64,000 bases of DNA from Hyphomicrobiales bacterium. GTDB lineage: Bacteria > Pseudomonadota > Alphaproteobacteria > Rhizobiales > Devosiaceae. Positions 6,045-14,682 of this stretch are shown piece after piece. Under the pieces are notes generated by a model. That model did not search any database, was not told the origin of the DNA, and saw only the letters and a program-made list of their open reading frames with translations. The stretch is taken from contig UCAU01000004.1 of NCBI GenBank assembly GCA_900470445.1, positions 108,510 through 172,509 of the forward strand, in the 5' to 3' direction. The position numbers and the translations under genes were made by a program. How positions within the stretch are numbered: position 1 is the first letter of the stretch; each line of letters starts with the position of its first letter.

Positions 6045-8180
6045 CTAGATGCTGCCCACCGTCTTGAGGCGGATGCGGGGGTGGACTTCGTTCTGGCTCA
6101 TGACCACGGTTTGCGGGCGGAAGCGCTCGATGATGGCGCGGACATGGGGGCGGATGGAGGGTGAGGTGATCAGCACGGGCAATTCGCCCATCTGGGCGGC
6201 GCGTTCATAGCCCTGCTGGATGCCGGCGATGAATTGCTGCAGGCGCGAGGGGGCCATGGCCAGGTGCCGGTTGTCGCCATCGCCGACCATGGCTTCGGCG
6301 AAATCGCGCTCCCATTGCGGGGAGAGAGTGAGCAGCGGCAGATTGCCATCCGGTCCCAGATTGGCGGCGCAGATCTGGCGGGCGAGGCGAGAGCGGACAT
6401 GCTCGGCAATCATCTGGGTGGAGCGGCCAGGGCCGGCGATTTCGGCAATGCCTTCGAGAATGGTGGAGAGATCGCGGATCGAAATGCGCTCGGTGAGCAG
6501 GGTCTGCAGCACGCGCTGGACGCCCGAGACCGAAATGAGGCCGGGGATGATGTCTTCGGCCAGCTTTTGCTGATCCTTGGGCAGGCCCGAAAGCAGGGAT
6601 TGCACATTGGCGTAGTTGAGCAGGTCGGAAACGTTGGCCTTGAGCACTTCGGTCAGGTGCGTGGAAATGACCGTCGAGGGATCGATGATGGAGAGGCCAC
6701 GCAGCTCGGCTTCGTCGCGCAGGGCTGGCTCGATCCAGGTGGCGGGCAGGCCGAAAGTGGGCTCCGTGGTGTGGTGGCCGGGCAGGTCGATCTGGTTGCC
6801 CATGGGGTCCATGACCATCAGCTGATTGGCGAAAATCTGGCCGTGGCCGGCTTCGACTTCCTTGATGCGGACTTTGTAATCGTTGGGCTCGAGCTGCATA
6901 TTGTCGAGAATGCGGACCGGGGGCATGACGAAGCCCAGTTCGGTCGCCAGCTGCCGGCGCAGCGCCTTGATCTGCTCGGTGAGACGATCAGAACCGTTTT
7001 CGTCTTCCTTGACCAGGCTGAGCAGACCATAGCCGAGTTCGAGCTTGAGTTCGTCGATCTTGAGGCTGTCGGAAATCGGGGCTTCGGTGGCGGGGGCATT
7101 GGCGCCGCCGGGCTTGCTGGCTTCAATGGCCGACTTCAGATCGACCTCGGCCTGCCTTTCGTCCTTCTTGCTGGCTGAGCGCCAGGCCAGATAGCCGACA
7201 CCGCCGGCAATCGCTAGGAAGGGAATGACCGGCATGCCGGGCAGGAAGGCGAGCAGGCCCATGACGGCCGAGGACATGCCCAAGGCGCGGGGATAGCCGG
7301 TGAACTGGGCGGAAAGGGCCTTGTCGGCCGAGCCGGTAACGCCGGATTTGGAGACCAGGATGCCGGCGGCGGTGGAAACGATGAGCGCCGGGATCTGGGA
7401 GACCAGGCCGTCGCCGATGGTCAATAGGGTATAGACATTGCCGGCCTCCTGAATGGACAGGCCTTCCTGCATCATGCCGATGATCATGCCGGCAATGACG
7501 TTGATGAAGGTGATGATCAGGCCCGCAATGGCGTCGCCGCGCACGAATTTACTGGCGCCGTCCATGTTGCCGAAGAAGGCACTTTCGCCTTCGAGATCGG
7601 CGCGGCGCTGCTTGGCGGTGGCTTCGTCGATCAGGCCTGAGCTGAGATCGGCGTCGATGGCCATCTGCTTGCCGGGCATGGCATCGAGGTTGAAGCGGGC
7701 GGCGACTTCGGCGATGCGGCCCGAACCCTTGGTGATGACGATGAAGTTGACGATCACGAGGATCGCGAAGACCACGACGCCAATGATGAAATTGCCACGC
7801 ATGACGAAGTGGCCGAAGGCCTCGATAACGTGGCCGGCGGCGGCGGTGCCGGTGTGTCCATCGGAGAGGATGAGGCGGGTGGTCGCGAGGTTCAGGCCCA
7901 GCCGCAGCATGGTGGCGATGAGCAGGACCGTCGGGAAGGACGAGAATTCGAGCGGCTTCTGGATGAACAGGGCCGTCATCAGGATCATCACGGAAAAGAC
8001 GATGGAGACAGCCAGCAGCGCATCGAGCAGCAGCGGCGGCATCGGCACGATGAGAATGACGATGAGGCCCATGACGCCGGCGGCAAGGGCGATATCGCCC
8101 GAGCGGAGCAGGTCAAAGACCGAGCTGGCCGTGGGAATCTTGAAGGCTGGGCGCGGGCGGCCGGCTGGGAGGTCAGTCAT
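6045..8180 (-). CDS. flhA: FlhA, flagellar export gate protein
   Basis: The 711-residue length is normal for FlhA. The N-terminal half (residues about 25-330) has eight hydrophobic segments and the FHIPEP signature, including GNFIIGVVVFAILVIVNF and GKQMAIDADL. The C-terminal half (about 360-711) is the cytoplasmic domain that forms the nonameric docking ring for export chaperones and substrates. FlhA sits in the inner membrane at the base of the flagellum and uses the proton-motive force for export. It is the last flagellar gene of the operon starting at fliF, 52 bases after flbD. Confidence 0.97.
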   Translation of the reverse strand: MTDLPAGRPRPAFKIPTASSVFDLLRSGDIALAAGVMGLIVILIVPMPPLLLDALLAVSIVFSVMILMTALFIQKPLEFSSFPTVLLIATMLRLGLNLATTRLILSDGHTGTAAAGHVIEAFGHFVMRGNFIIGVVVFAILVIVNFIVITKGSGRIAEVAARFNLDAMPGKQMAIDADLSSGLIDEATAKQRRADLEGESAFFGNMDGASKFVRGDAIAGLIITFINVIAGMIIGMMQEGLSIQEAGNVYTLLTIGDGLVSQIPALIVSTAAGILVSKSGVTGSADKALSAQFTGYPRALGMSSAVMGLLAFLPGMPVIPFLAIAGGVGYLAWRSASKKDERQAEVDLKSAIEASKPGGANAPATEAPISDSLKIDELKLELGYGLLSLVKEDENGSDRLTEQIKALRRQLATELGFVMPPVRILDNMQLEPNDYKVRIKEVEAGHGQIFANQLMVMDPMGNQIDLPGHHTTEPTFGLPATWIEPALRDEAELRGLSIIDPSTVISTHLTEVLKANVSDLLNYANVQSLLSGLPKDQQKLAEDIIPGLISVSGVQRVLQTLLTERISIRDLSTILEGIAEIAGPGRSTQMIAEHVRSRLARQICAANLGPDGNLPLLTLSPQWERDFAEAMVGDGDNRHLAMAPSRLQQFIAGIQQGYERAAQMGELPVLITSPSIRPHVRAIIERFRPQTVVMSQNEVHPRIRLKTVGSI

Positions 8181-8232
8181 GAGATTTGATCACCAGCGTT
8201 AGGCGCGGGATTTGTGGTCAGCCCAATATTCA

Positions 8233-9600
8233 TCAAGCGACAGACCGTCTCTCGCCGGGATCGGGCACGTTGGTGCCTTCGTCGGCATATTGGTTGAGCT
8301 TGTTGCGCAGGGTGCGGATCGAGATTCCGAGGATATTGGCCGCGTGTGTGCGGTTGCCCAGGGTGTGATCGAGCGTGTCGAGGATCAGGTCGCGCTCCAC
8401 ATCGGCCACGGTGCGGCCGACCAGGGCCGCCGACATGGTCTGGGCGGTTTGCGCCAATTGAGCCGACAGGGTGCTGGCACTGGCGGCTTCAATCAGGCCC
8501 ATGCCATCGGGCAGGACGATCGCGTCGGGGCCGATAATGTCGCCCGAGGAGAGCAGGACGGCGCGATGGAGCGTGTTTTCCAGCTCGCGCACATTGCCGG
8601 GCCAGGGGGCCTTGAGCAGGGCATCGCGAGCTTCGGCGGAGAGGGCGCGCGGCGGCAGCCCGTTGGCCTTGGCGTATTTGGCGACGAAGTGTTCGGACAA
8701 AGCCACGATATCGCCGGGGCGGTCGCGCAGCGGGGGGAGCTTAAGATTGACCACGTTGAGGCGGAACAGCAGGTCTTCGCGGAAGCTGCCTTCCCGCACA
8801 GCCTCGTTGAGATTGCGGTTGGAGGTGGCCAGGATGCGGATGTCGACAGGGACGGGCTTGGTGCCGCCGACGCGGTCGATAATGCGCTCCTGAATGGCGC
8901 GCAGCAGCTTGGCCTGGAGGCGCACATCCATTTCGCTGATTTCGTCGAGCAGCAATGTGCCGCCCGAGGCTTCCTCGAACTTGCCGATGCGGCGGGCGAT
9001 GGCGCCGGTAAAGGCGCCTTTCTCGTGGCCGAACAGCTCGGATTCGAGCAGGGCTTCGGGAATGGCGGCGCAGTTGACCGAGATGAAGGGCTTGCCAGCG
9101 CGTTTGCTGCGGGCGTGGACGTGCTTGGCGATGACTTCCTTGCCGGTGCCGCTTTCGCCGGTAATGAGGATCGAGGCGTCAGAGCCGGCAATCTGCTCGG
9201 CCATGCGGACGACGCGGTCCATGGCCGGGTCGCGGTAGAGGAATTCGGAGCTGTCGCGGGCGACGGCGGCGATGACGGCGGCAATCAGCTCGGCATCGGG
9301 CGGCAAGGGAATGTATTCCTTGGCGCCGGCGCGAATGGCGTTGACGGCGGCGGCCGCATTGGTCTCGATGCCGCAGGCGACGACGGCAATGGCGATGCGC
9401 TCGGCTTCAAGGCCCGCGATCAGCCCGGCAATGTCCATCATGACATCGACCAGCAGCAGATCGGCGCCGCGGCCGGCGCGAAGGGCCGCCAGGGCGATTT
9501 CGATGGAGGGAGCGTGGGCTACCTTGGCGCCGCCATCCATGGCCATTTTGGTGGCGGTGCTGAGCTGACCTTCAAGGGCCCCGATAATGAGGAGACGCAT
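8233..9600 (-). CDS. flbD: FlbD, sigma-54-dependent flagellar activator
   Basis: The 455-residue protein has three parts. Residues 1-115 are a receiver-like domain that keeps one Asp (LLLVDVMMDIAGL) but lacks the acidic pair normally found after the first strand (RLLIIGALEG). This is typical of FlbD, which is controlled by FliX and flagellar assembly rather than by a simple phosphorelay. The AAA+ domain (about 130-360) has Walker A GESGTGKE, the sigma-54 contact loop GAFTGA and an R-finger region. The C-terminal Fis-type helix-turn-helix reads NRTHAANILGISIRTLRNKL. It activates late flagellar promoters with sigma-54 and represses early ones. Placement between fliN and flhA supports the call. 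Confidence 0.93.
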   Translation of the reverse strand: MRLLIIGALEGQLSTATKMAMDGGAKVAHAPSIEIALAALRAGRGADLLLVDVMMDIAGLIAGLEAERIAIAVVACGIETNAAAAVNAIRAGAKEYIPLPPDAELIAAVIAAVARDSSEFLYRDPAMDRVVRMAEQIAGSDASILITGESGTGKEVIAKHVHARSKRAGKPFISVNCAAIPEALLESELFGHEKGAFTGAIARRIGKFEEASGGTLLLDEISEMDVRLQAKLLRAIQERIIDRVGGTKPVPVDIRILATSNRNLNEAVREGSFREDLLFRLNVVNLKLPPLRDRPGDIVALSEHFVAKYAKANGLPPRALSAEARDALLKAPWPGNVRELENTLHRAVLLSSGDIIGPDAIVLPDGMGLIEAASASTLSAQLAQTAQTMSAALVGRTVADVERDLILDTLDHTLGNRTHAANILGISIRTLRNKLNQYADEGTNVPDPGERRSVA

Positions 9601-9612
9601 GGTTCCGGACTC

Positions 9613-9957
9613 CTACTGGGGCTTGATGATTTCGGTCATGGTGACGCCGAGCCGGCCTTCGACCAGCACGATTTCACCACGCGCGACGAGGCGGTCATTG
9701 ACGAAGATTTCGACGGCCTCGCCGACCTGGCGGTCCAGCTCGATAACGGTGCCGGTATCGATGCGGAGCAATTGGCTGACCGGCATCTTGGTGCGGCCCA
9801 GCACCACCGAAATGCGCACATGCACGTCGAATACGGCTTCGAGATCGGCGGCACTGCGCTCGGTATAAGTCTCGGGTCCGCCGCGCTGGCCGGGGACGGT
9901 CATTTCCTCGAAGGTAATGCCTTCAGAGCCGGCAGTGTCATTGGGATCGGGGATCAA
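9613..9957 (-). CDS. fliN: FliN, flagellar switch (C-ring) protein
   Basis: The C-terminal 80 residues carry the SpoA/SPOA fold of FliN: VFDVHVRISVVLGRTKMPVS, LLRIDTGTVIELDR, EIFVNDRLVARGEIVLV and GRLGVTMTEII. I place the start at TTG 9955-9957, giving 114 residues. It overlaps the fliH stop as TTGA and has GAGGAG seven bases upstream. An ATG at 9901-9903 is the alternative and would give 96 residues. FliN stacks in the C-ring with FliG and FliM and takes part in rotation switching and export. fliM is not in this window. Confidence 0.92.
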   Translation of the reverse strand: MIPDPNDTAGSEGITFEEMTVPGQRGGPETYTERSAADLEAVFDVHVRISVVLGRTKMPVSQLLRIDTGTVIELDRQVGEAVEIFVNDRLVARGEIVLVEGRLGVTMTEIIKPQ

Positions 9958-10613
9958 TGTCCGGTCTCCTCTTGGTTCGCAGCGGCGGGTGCGCGCGTGT
10001 TGAGATAGGCCGAAATGGCCTTGTCGATGTCGGCTGATATGGCGGCGATGTCCCGGACCAGGCCACCATCGACCCATTCGAGACGCCCGTCGCTCAGGCG
10101 CTGGTCGGGATCACCCATGACGACGAGGCGCCCGGCAAAGCCGGAGGTCTGCATATGGGCGGTGGCGACGTCGCGGATGGCGTCGGCAATGTCGGGATGG
10201 CAGCGGATGACCAGATGCGGCACGCCATTCAGGCTCTGCATGCATTCGGCGATCAACGCGTCGAGCTCGACCGTGGGATGGCGGGCCAGCAGGTGCAGCG
10301 CCAGCTTGCGGCCAATGCTGGCCGCCAGCTCTACCGCCTCGCGGCGGCTCTGGGTCATGGCGTCATCGAGCGCCGCGACCATTTCGCCGGTGCGGGTGGC
10401 CAGGGTACCAGCGGCGGCGGCCAGAGTCTGGGCGGCCATGGCGGTGGCGTTCTTTTCGCCCTGAGCGACGCCCTCGGCATAGGCATCCTCGCGCGCCTGG
10501 GCGACGAGCTGGGCGACCAGATCTTCGGGCACGGTGGGGCGAATGGGCGCCATGGCGGGGGTGGGGCGCTCGCCAAGGTCCAGATCGAAGGTGAAACGTG
10601 CTGCCTGTGCCAC
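9954..10613 (-). CDS. fliH: FliH-like flagellar export ATPase regulator
   Basis: The 219-residue product begins at a GTG immediately after the fliG TAA (TAAGTG). It has the FliH layout: a Pro-containing N-terminal region with LGERPTPAMAPIRPTVPEDL, a central Ala/Gln/Glu-rich helix (LVAQAREDAYAEGVAQGEKN) and a C-terminal globular part with GRKLALHLLARHPTVELDAL and VIRCHPDIADAI. FliH holds the FliI ATPase in an inactive state and links it to FliN at the C-ring, so adjacency to fliN is functionally coherent. Sequence conservation of FliH is low, and position supports the name as much as sequence does. Confidence 0.85.
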   Translation of the reverse strand: MAQAARFTFDLDLGERPTPAMAPIRPTVPEDLVAQLVAQAREDAYAEGVAQGEKNATAMAAQTLAAAAGTLATRTGEMVAALDDAMTQSRREAVELAASIGRKLALHLLARHPTVELDALIAECMQSLNGVPHLVIRCHPDIADAIRDVATAHMQTSGFAGRLVVMGDPDQRLSDGRLEWVDGGLVRDIAAISADIDKAISAYLNTRAPAAANQEETGH

Positions 10614-11687
10614 TTACGCCACCATCTGGTCGTCGGATTTGGTCTTGAGGATGATGATTTCACCCTTGGCAGCGAGGTCCTTGGCGGTCGAGACCATGCG
10701 GCCCTGCGCTTCGTCGACATCCTTGAGGCGCACGGCGCCCATAGTTTCCATGTCGTCGCGCAGCAGCTTGGCGGAGCGGGCCGACATATTGGCGAAGAAG
10801 AAGTCCTTGATGGTCTCGTTAGCGCCCTTGAGGGAAAGGGCCAGTTCGCGCTTGTCCATGCGCTGCAGCAGGGTCTGCATGGCGGAAGCTTCGAGCCGCG
10901 TCAGGTCTTCGAAGGTGAACATCAGCGCCTTGATGCGCTCGGCATCTTCGCGGCTGTTTTCCTCGAGTGAAGTGATGAAGCGGGCTTCGGTCTGGCGATC
11001 GAAACTGTTGAAGATTTCGGCCATCTGCTCGTGGCTGTCGCGACGCTTGGTGTGGCTGAGCGTCGACATGAATTCGGTGCGCAGGGTGGTCTCGATCTTT
11101 TCGAGGATTTCCTTCTGCACGGGGTCCAGGCCCAGCATGCGCTGCACCACATTCATCGCCAGCTCCTCGGGGAGAATGGCGAGCACTTTGGAAGCATGGT
11201 CGGGTGCGATCTTGGAGAGCACCACGGCGATAGTCTGGGGATATTCGTTCTTGAGATAAGCGGCGAGCACGTCTTCCTGAACATTGCTCAGCTTTTCCCA
11301 CATATTGCGCCCGGCCGGGCCGCGGATTTCTTCCATGATGGAATCGACGCGCTCGGCGGGCAGGAACGAGAGCAGCAGGCGTTCGGTGGAGTCGGTATTG
11401 CCCGACAGCGAGCCATTGGAGGCAATGGTGGTGACGAACTCGATCATCAGGTCGTCGAGCATTTCCTGGGTGATCGGGCCGAGCCGCACCATGGCGCGGG
11501 AGAGGGTCTTGATTTCCAGCTCATCCAGCTCGTCGAAAATGGGCTTGCCGTAATCGGGGCCGAGAGCAAGCAGAAGAGCGGCAGCTTTTTCGTCGCCCCG
11601 CAGCACGCGCTGTTCACCGGCGCCGACCACCAATTGGCGGGGGGCGGTGATGTCTGGAATGTCGGTGGATTGGGAAACCAGGGCCAT
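10614..11687 (-). CDS. fliG: FliG, flagellar motor switch protein
   Basis: The 357-residue product has three FliG domains. The N-terminal part (VLRGDEKAAALLLALGPDYG) binds FliF, the middle part contains the EHPQ-like armadillo region (EYPQTIAVVLSKIAPDHASK), and the C-terminal torque-helix region contains FEDLTRLEASAMQTLLQRMD and KRELALSLKGA. FliG turns stator force into rotation at the cytoplasmic face of the MS ring. Five bases separate it from fliF, and its stop abuts fliH. The length is within the family range. Confidence 0.96.
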   Translation of the reverse strand: MALVSQSTDIPDITAPRQLVVGAGEQRVLRGDEKAAALLLALGPDYGKPIFDELDELEIKTLSRAMVRLGPITQEMLDDLMIEFVTTIASNGSLSGNTDSTERLLLSFLPAERVDSIMEEIRGPAGRNMWEKLSNVQEDVLAAYLKNEYPQTIAVVLSKIAPDHASKVLAILPEELAMNVVQRMLGLDPVQKEILEKIETTLRTEFMSTLSHTKRRDSHEQMAEIFNSFDRQTEARFITSLEENSREDAERIKALMFTFEDLTRLEASAMQTLLQRMDKRELALSLKGANETIKDFFFANMSARSAKLLRDDMETMGAVRLKDVDEAQGRMVSTAKDLAAKGEIIILKTKSDDQMVA

Positions 11688-11692
11688 CTCGG

Positions 11693-13324
11693 TTACGCCG
11701 CGTTACCCAGCCAGTCGCGCACGATCAGCGCGGCCTGCTTGGGATTTTCTTCAACAAGGGTGCCGACCGTCTTGAGGGTCTGCAATTGGGTTTCGCCCAT
11801 GGAGCGGGCATTGGCGACCCAGGCGGGGGTCTTGTCACGCGGCTCTGCCGTCGTTTCCGCCAGAACCTCGCCATTGGCGGCGAGCACGCCGTGATGGCTG
11901 ACTTCGGCGGCCGTGGGGAGAGCCAGAGGCTGGCTTTCCGGGGTCAGCACTCTCTTGAGCAGCGGGCGCATGACGAAGAAGACCAGGGCCAGGGCGATGA
12001 GCAGGGTGACCGCCATTTCGGCGCCGTTCATCAGATCGTCGCGGGTGAAATCGAGCAGGCCAGCCGAAGCATCGGTGCCGGGTGTCGCCAGTTCGGGACG
12101 CTCGGCGAACTGCATATTGACTACTTCGACGCTATCGCCGCGGGTTTCCGAATAGCCGACGGCGGAGCGGACCAGGGTCAGGATCTGGGCGATCTCGTCG
12201 GCCGTGCGCGGGGTATAGACCGGGGCGCCCTGCGGGTCGGTGGTGTAGACGCCATCGACCACGACAGCGACCGAGAGGCGCTTGACCGCGCCGGCTTCGG
12301 TGACGGCAGTCTGGGTGGTCTTGGAAATCTCGTAATTGGTGACTTCTTCGCTGGACGTGCCCTGCTCGGAGGTGCCGGCGGCGCCATTGTTCTGGCTGGC
12401 GCCGGGCAGTTCATTGGCGACGGTCACCTGGCCGGTGGCGCCATTGGACAGGTTCTGGTTTTCCCGCAATTGAGTGGAGCGGACGACCTGCCCATCGGGA
12501 TCGAAGGTTTCCTGGGTGGTGGTGGAGCGGTTGAAATCGATCTCGGCAGCGACCTCGACGCGAGCGCGGCCGGCGCCGACGACATTGGCCAGCATGTCCT
12601 CGACGCGGGTGCGCAGGCGGTTTTCAAAGCCCAGCGTGCGCTCGGCGGCCTGGCCGGACATGGCGCCGGCCGCATCGTCCTCAGTGCCCGAGGCAAGCAG
12701 ATTGCCCTGGTCGTCGACGATAGACACGCGGGTGGGCGTCAGCCCTTCGATGGCAGACGCCACCAGATGCTGGATGGCACGAATTTCGCCATTGGACAGT
12801 TCACCCCGCACGGACAGCACGATGGAAGCCGAGGGGTCCTTGCGTTCACGGCGGAACAATTCGCGCTCGGGCAGGACCAGATGCACGCGGGCCGACTTGA
12901 TGCGGTTGAGCGAAGCGATGGTGCGGGCCAGTTCGCCTTCGAGAGCGCGAACATTGTTGATGTTCTGCACGAAGCTGGTGGCACCCAGGGTCGATTGCTG
13001 GTCGAAGATTTCGTAACCGACCTGGCCGCGCTGGGGCAGGCCGGAACTGGCCAAGCTCATGCGCAGGGTGGTGATCTGGTCGCGAGGCACGAGAATCGTG
13101 TCGCCATCGCCCCGCAGTTCGAAGGGAACGTTGGCCGTCTGCAGTTCGGTCACAATTGCCGAGGAGTCTTCAAGGGACAGCCCGGTATAGAGGGGAGCCA
13201 GATTGGGCGCCTGGGCCCGCATGATCAGGAAACCGAAGAAACCGAGCATCAATACCGCCACGGTCGCCATGGCCGCGAGACGGGGCAGACCGATGCGATT
13301 AATGAGCTGGGTAAGATTGTCCAC
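11693..13324 (-). CDS. fliF: FliF, flagellar MS-ring protein
   Basis: The product has an N-terminal membrane segment (AMATVAVLMLGFFGFLIM), a YscJ/FliF ring-building domain (LSLEDSSAIVTELQTANVPF, VQNINNVRALEGELARTIAS), a beta-collar region, a second membrane segment near residue 450 (MAVTLLIALALVFFVM) and a C-terminal FliG-binding tail. I start at GTG 13322-13324 (543 residues) because the family begins near DNLTQLINRIGLPRLAAM. An upstream TTG at 13382-13384 would add 20 residues but lies very close to the CtrA-like box, leaving little room for a leader. It is the first gene of the fliF-flhA operon. Confidence 0.95.
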   Translation of the reverse strand: MDNLTQLINRIGLPRLAAMATVAVLMLGFFGFLIMRAQAPNLAPLYTGLSLEDSSAIVTELQTANVPFELRGDGDTILVPRDQITTLRMSLASSGLPQRGQVGYEIFDQQSTLGATSFVQNINNVRALEGELARTIASLNRIKSARVHLVLPERELFRRERKDPSASIVLSVRGELSNGEIRAIQHLVASAIEGLTPTRVSIVDDQGNLLASGTEDDAAGAMSGQAAERTLGFENRLRTRVEDMLANVVGAGRARVEVAAEIDFNRSTTTQETFDPDGQVVRSTQLRENQNLSNGATGQVTVANELPGASQNNGAAGTSEQGTSSEEVTNYEISKTTQTAVTEAGAVKRLSVAVVVDGVYTTDPQGAPVYTPRTADEIAQILTLVRSAVGYSETRGDSVEVVNMQFAERPELATPGTDASAGLLDFTRDDLMNGAEMAVTLLIALALVFFVMRPLLKRVLTPESQPLALPTAAEVSHHGVLAANGEVLAETTAEPRDKTPAWVANARSMGETQLQTLKTVGTLVEENPKQAALIVRDWLGNAA

Positions 13325-13402
13325 GCCGGCACTCGATTCGAAGGGGGCCACGCGACGCAAACGAACACCGGGACCGATGGGCAAAAATTACCTAGCAGAT
13401 GG

Positions 13403-13417
13403 TAAACATTGTCTTAA
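13403..13417 (-). promoter_or_regulatory. CtrA-like box upstream of fliF
   Basis: On the minus strand the sequence reads TTAA-GACAATG-TTTA followed by CC, matching the CtrA consensus TTAA-N7-TTAA with one mismatch. It lies about 80 bases before the preferred fliF start. Caulobacter fliF is a CtrA-activated early flagellar gene, so the site is where one would expect it. Confidence 0.5.
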
Positions 13418-13481
13418 CTCCCCGTTGCAGTTTGCGAATTTGGGCAGAAAGTGCCGGGTTGAGTGAAGGAAAGGTGAAGCG

Positions 13482-14096
13482 ATGAAGGTTTTGGGACGGG
13501 TTACCTCGATCAATGTGCGCAAGGTGCTGTGGGCATTGGACGAGTTGGGGCTGGGTTACGAGCGGGAAGACTGGGGTCTGCCGCTGCGAGATCCGAAAGT
13601 GCCGCAATATCTGGCGCTCAATCCGAACGGGCAGGTGCCGGTGCTGATCGAGAACCAGTTCGTGCTGTGGGAAAGCAACGCCATCCTGATCTATCTGGCC
13701 GAGCGGGAGGGACAATTGCTGCCCAGCCAGCTCGAATTGCGGGCGCTGGCGCTGCAGTGGCTGATCTGGCAGGCGACCGAACTCAATCCGCCCTGGGGCT
13801 ATGCCGTCAATGCGCTGATCCGCAAGACGCCGGGTTATGACGATGCGGACAAGGTTGCAGCGTCAATTGCGGCTTGGGGCGACAAGATGGCTATCCTCGA
13901 TGGGCAACTGGCCCGCGGGCAGGCGTTTGTCGCGGGGGACGAGTTTTCCATCGCCGATATCGCGATTGCCCTGTCGGTGCATCGCTGGATGAGCCTGCCG
14001 GCCGAGAAGCCTGAATTTGCCGCGGTGGCGGACTATTATGAGCGGGCGATGGCCAGAGACGCCGGGGCGAAGTGGATGGCGCCGGAAACGCCATAG
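13482..14096 (+). CDS. Glutathione S-transferase family protein
   Basis: This 204-residue protein has an N-terminal thioredoxin-like domain with NVRKVLWALDELGL, the cis-Pro loop LNPNGQVPVL and the glutathione-binding WESNAILIYLAE (ESxAI) segment, followed by an all-helical C-terminal domain. The first strand carries SINVRK, which puts a Ser or Asn rather than Cys at the usual activating position, as in theta- or beta-like bacterial GSTs. It probably conjugates glutathione to an electrophile, with unknown substrate. It is divergent from the fliF operon and not linked to motility by sequence. Confidence 0.88.
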   Translation: MKVLGRVTSINVRKVLWALDELGLGYEREDWGLPLRDPKVPQYLALNPNGQVPVLIENQFVLWESNAILIYLAEREGQLLPSQLELRALALQWLIWQATELNPPWGYAVNALIRKTPGYDDADKVAASIAAWGDKMAILDGQLARGQAFVAGDEFSIADIAIALSVHRWMSLPAEKPEFAAVADYYERAMARDAGAKWMAPETP

Positions 14097-14133
14097 ACAC
14101 GCGGTTTCGTGCCACTGGCTCGCCAGAAATAAC

Positions 14134-14165
14134 AAAACCCGCCGCGGCGGACCGCGGCGGGTTTT
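14134..14165. terminator. Bidirectional terminator between GST gene and sciP
   Basis: Perfect 14-base arms, AAAACCCGCCGCGG and CCGCGGCGGGTTTT, surround CGGA. The A-run on one side and T-run on the other let it work for both convergent genes: the GST gene ends 38 bases to the left and sciP ends 20 bases to the right. Confidence 0.85.
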
Positions 14166-14184
14166 GCAATTCAGTCTGCCAGGA

Positions 14185-14463
14185 TCAGCCCTCGCGGTAA
14201 TGCTGGATCCAGGTGGTCCTGAGGCCGGCAAGGCCGTGTTTATCGATGGCGGCCTGCCAGTTGAGGAATTCATCGACGCTCAATGTGTAGCGATCGCAGG
14301 CCTCTTCAAGGCTGAGCAATCCACCGCGCACTGCTGCGACGACTTCGGCTTTACGGCGGATGACCCACCTCCGCGTATTGGCGGGGGGAAGGTCTGCAAT
14401 CGTGAGCGGACTACCGTCCGGTCCGATAACGTACTTAACGCGTGGACGCATTTGTACGGTCAT
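14185..14463 (-). CDS. sciP: SciP-like CtrA inhibitor (DUF1153)
   Basis: The 92-residue product carries the highly conserved DUF1153 core: VKYVIGPDGSPLTIADLPP, then TRRWVIRRKAEVVAAVRGGL, LSLEEACDRYTLSVDEFLNW and HGLAGLRTTWIQHYR. SciP (small CtrA inhibitory protein) is a helix-turn-helix protein that binds CtrA and stops it recruiting RNA polymerase. In Caulobacter this limits CtrA-dependent transcription, including flagellar genes, to part of the cell cycle. Location between two flagellar operons and behind its own CtrA-like box matches that feedback role. Length and residues agree with the family with nothing missing. Confidence 0.93.
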   Translation of the reverse strand: MTVQMRPRVKYVIGPDGSPLTIADLPPANTRRWVIRRKAEVVAAVRGGLLSLEEACDRYTLSVDEFLNWQAAIDKHGLAGLRTTWIQHYREG

Positions 14464-14516
14464 TTTACTCTCTACTCAAACCTGACCATATAAGTTCAGA
14501 GAGTAGGGCAACGGCC

Positions 14517-14531
14517 TTAAAATTCAGCTAA
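14517..14531. promoter_or_regulatory. CtrA-like box upstream of sciP
   Basis: The sequence TTAA-AATTCAG-CTAA matches TTAA-N7-TTAA with one mismatch and lies 54-68 bases before the sciP ATG. CtrA activates sciP in Caulobacter, which makes a functional site plausible. Confidence 0.5.
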
Positions 14532-14565
14532 GGGGAAACTTACAACAGGTTAAGAATGCGCTGCG

Positions 14566-14578
14566 ATTTCAAAGGATT
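14566..14578 (+). promoter_or_regulatory. IHF-like site upstream of sciP
   Basis: TTTCAAAGGATTG differs from the IHF consensus WATCAANNNNTTR at one position. A near-identical element stands upstream of the fliK sigma-54 promoter (16993-17005). On its own this would be weak; the repetition in two flagellar control regions raises interest. Confidence 0.3.
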
Positions 14579-14625
14579 GAATCGCGGTTGTGACAGCCTG
14601 ATACAAGCTTCTTCTATTGGCTGCA

Positions 14626-14646
14626 GGCCAGCGCAAGTCGCTGGCC
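14626..14646. repeat. Inverted repeat downstream of flgD
   Basis: GGCCAGCG and CGCTGGCC form a perfect 8-base stem around CAAGT. It lies 37 bases beyond the flgD stop on the minus strand and lacks a strong T-run, so it may be a weak terminator or an RNA-protecting hairpin for the fliK-flgD transcript. Confidence 0.45.
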
Positions 14647-14682
14647 ACTAACATATTTCGGCTGAACTAAAGCCGATCAGCT

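Noticed and set aside
10155-10970. Long plus-strand ORFs across the fliH-fliG region, and similar ones across flhA, flbD and fliF
   Set aside because: These are mirror frames of clear flagellar genes, with Gly/His/Gln-rich sequence and no recognisable domains.
14550-14560. A second CtrA site near sciP around the TTAA at 14550
   Set aside because: The partner half (CTTA or TTAC) gives only a partial match or a 6-base spacer.
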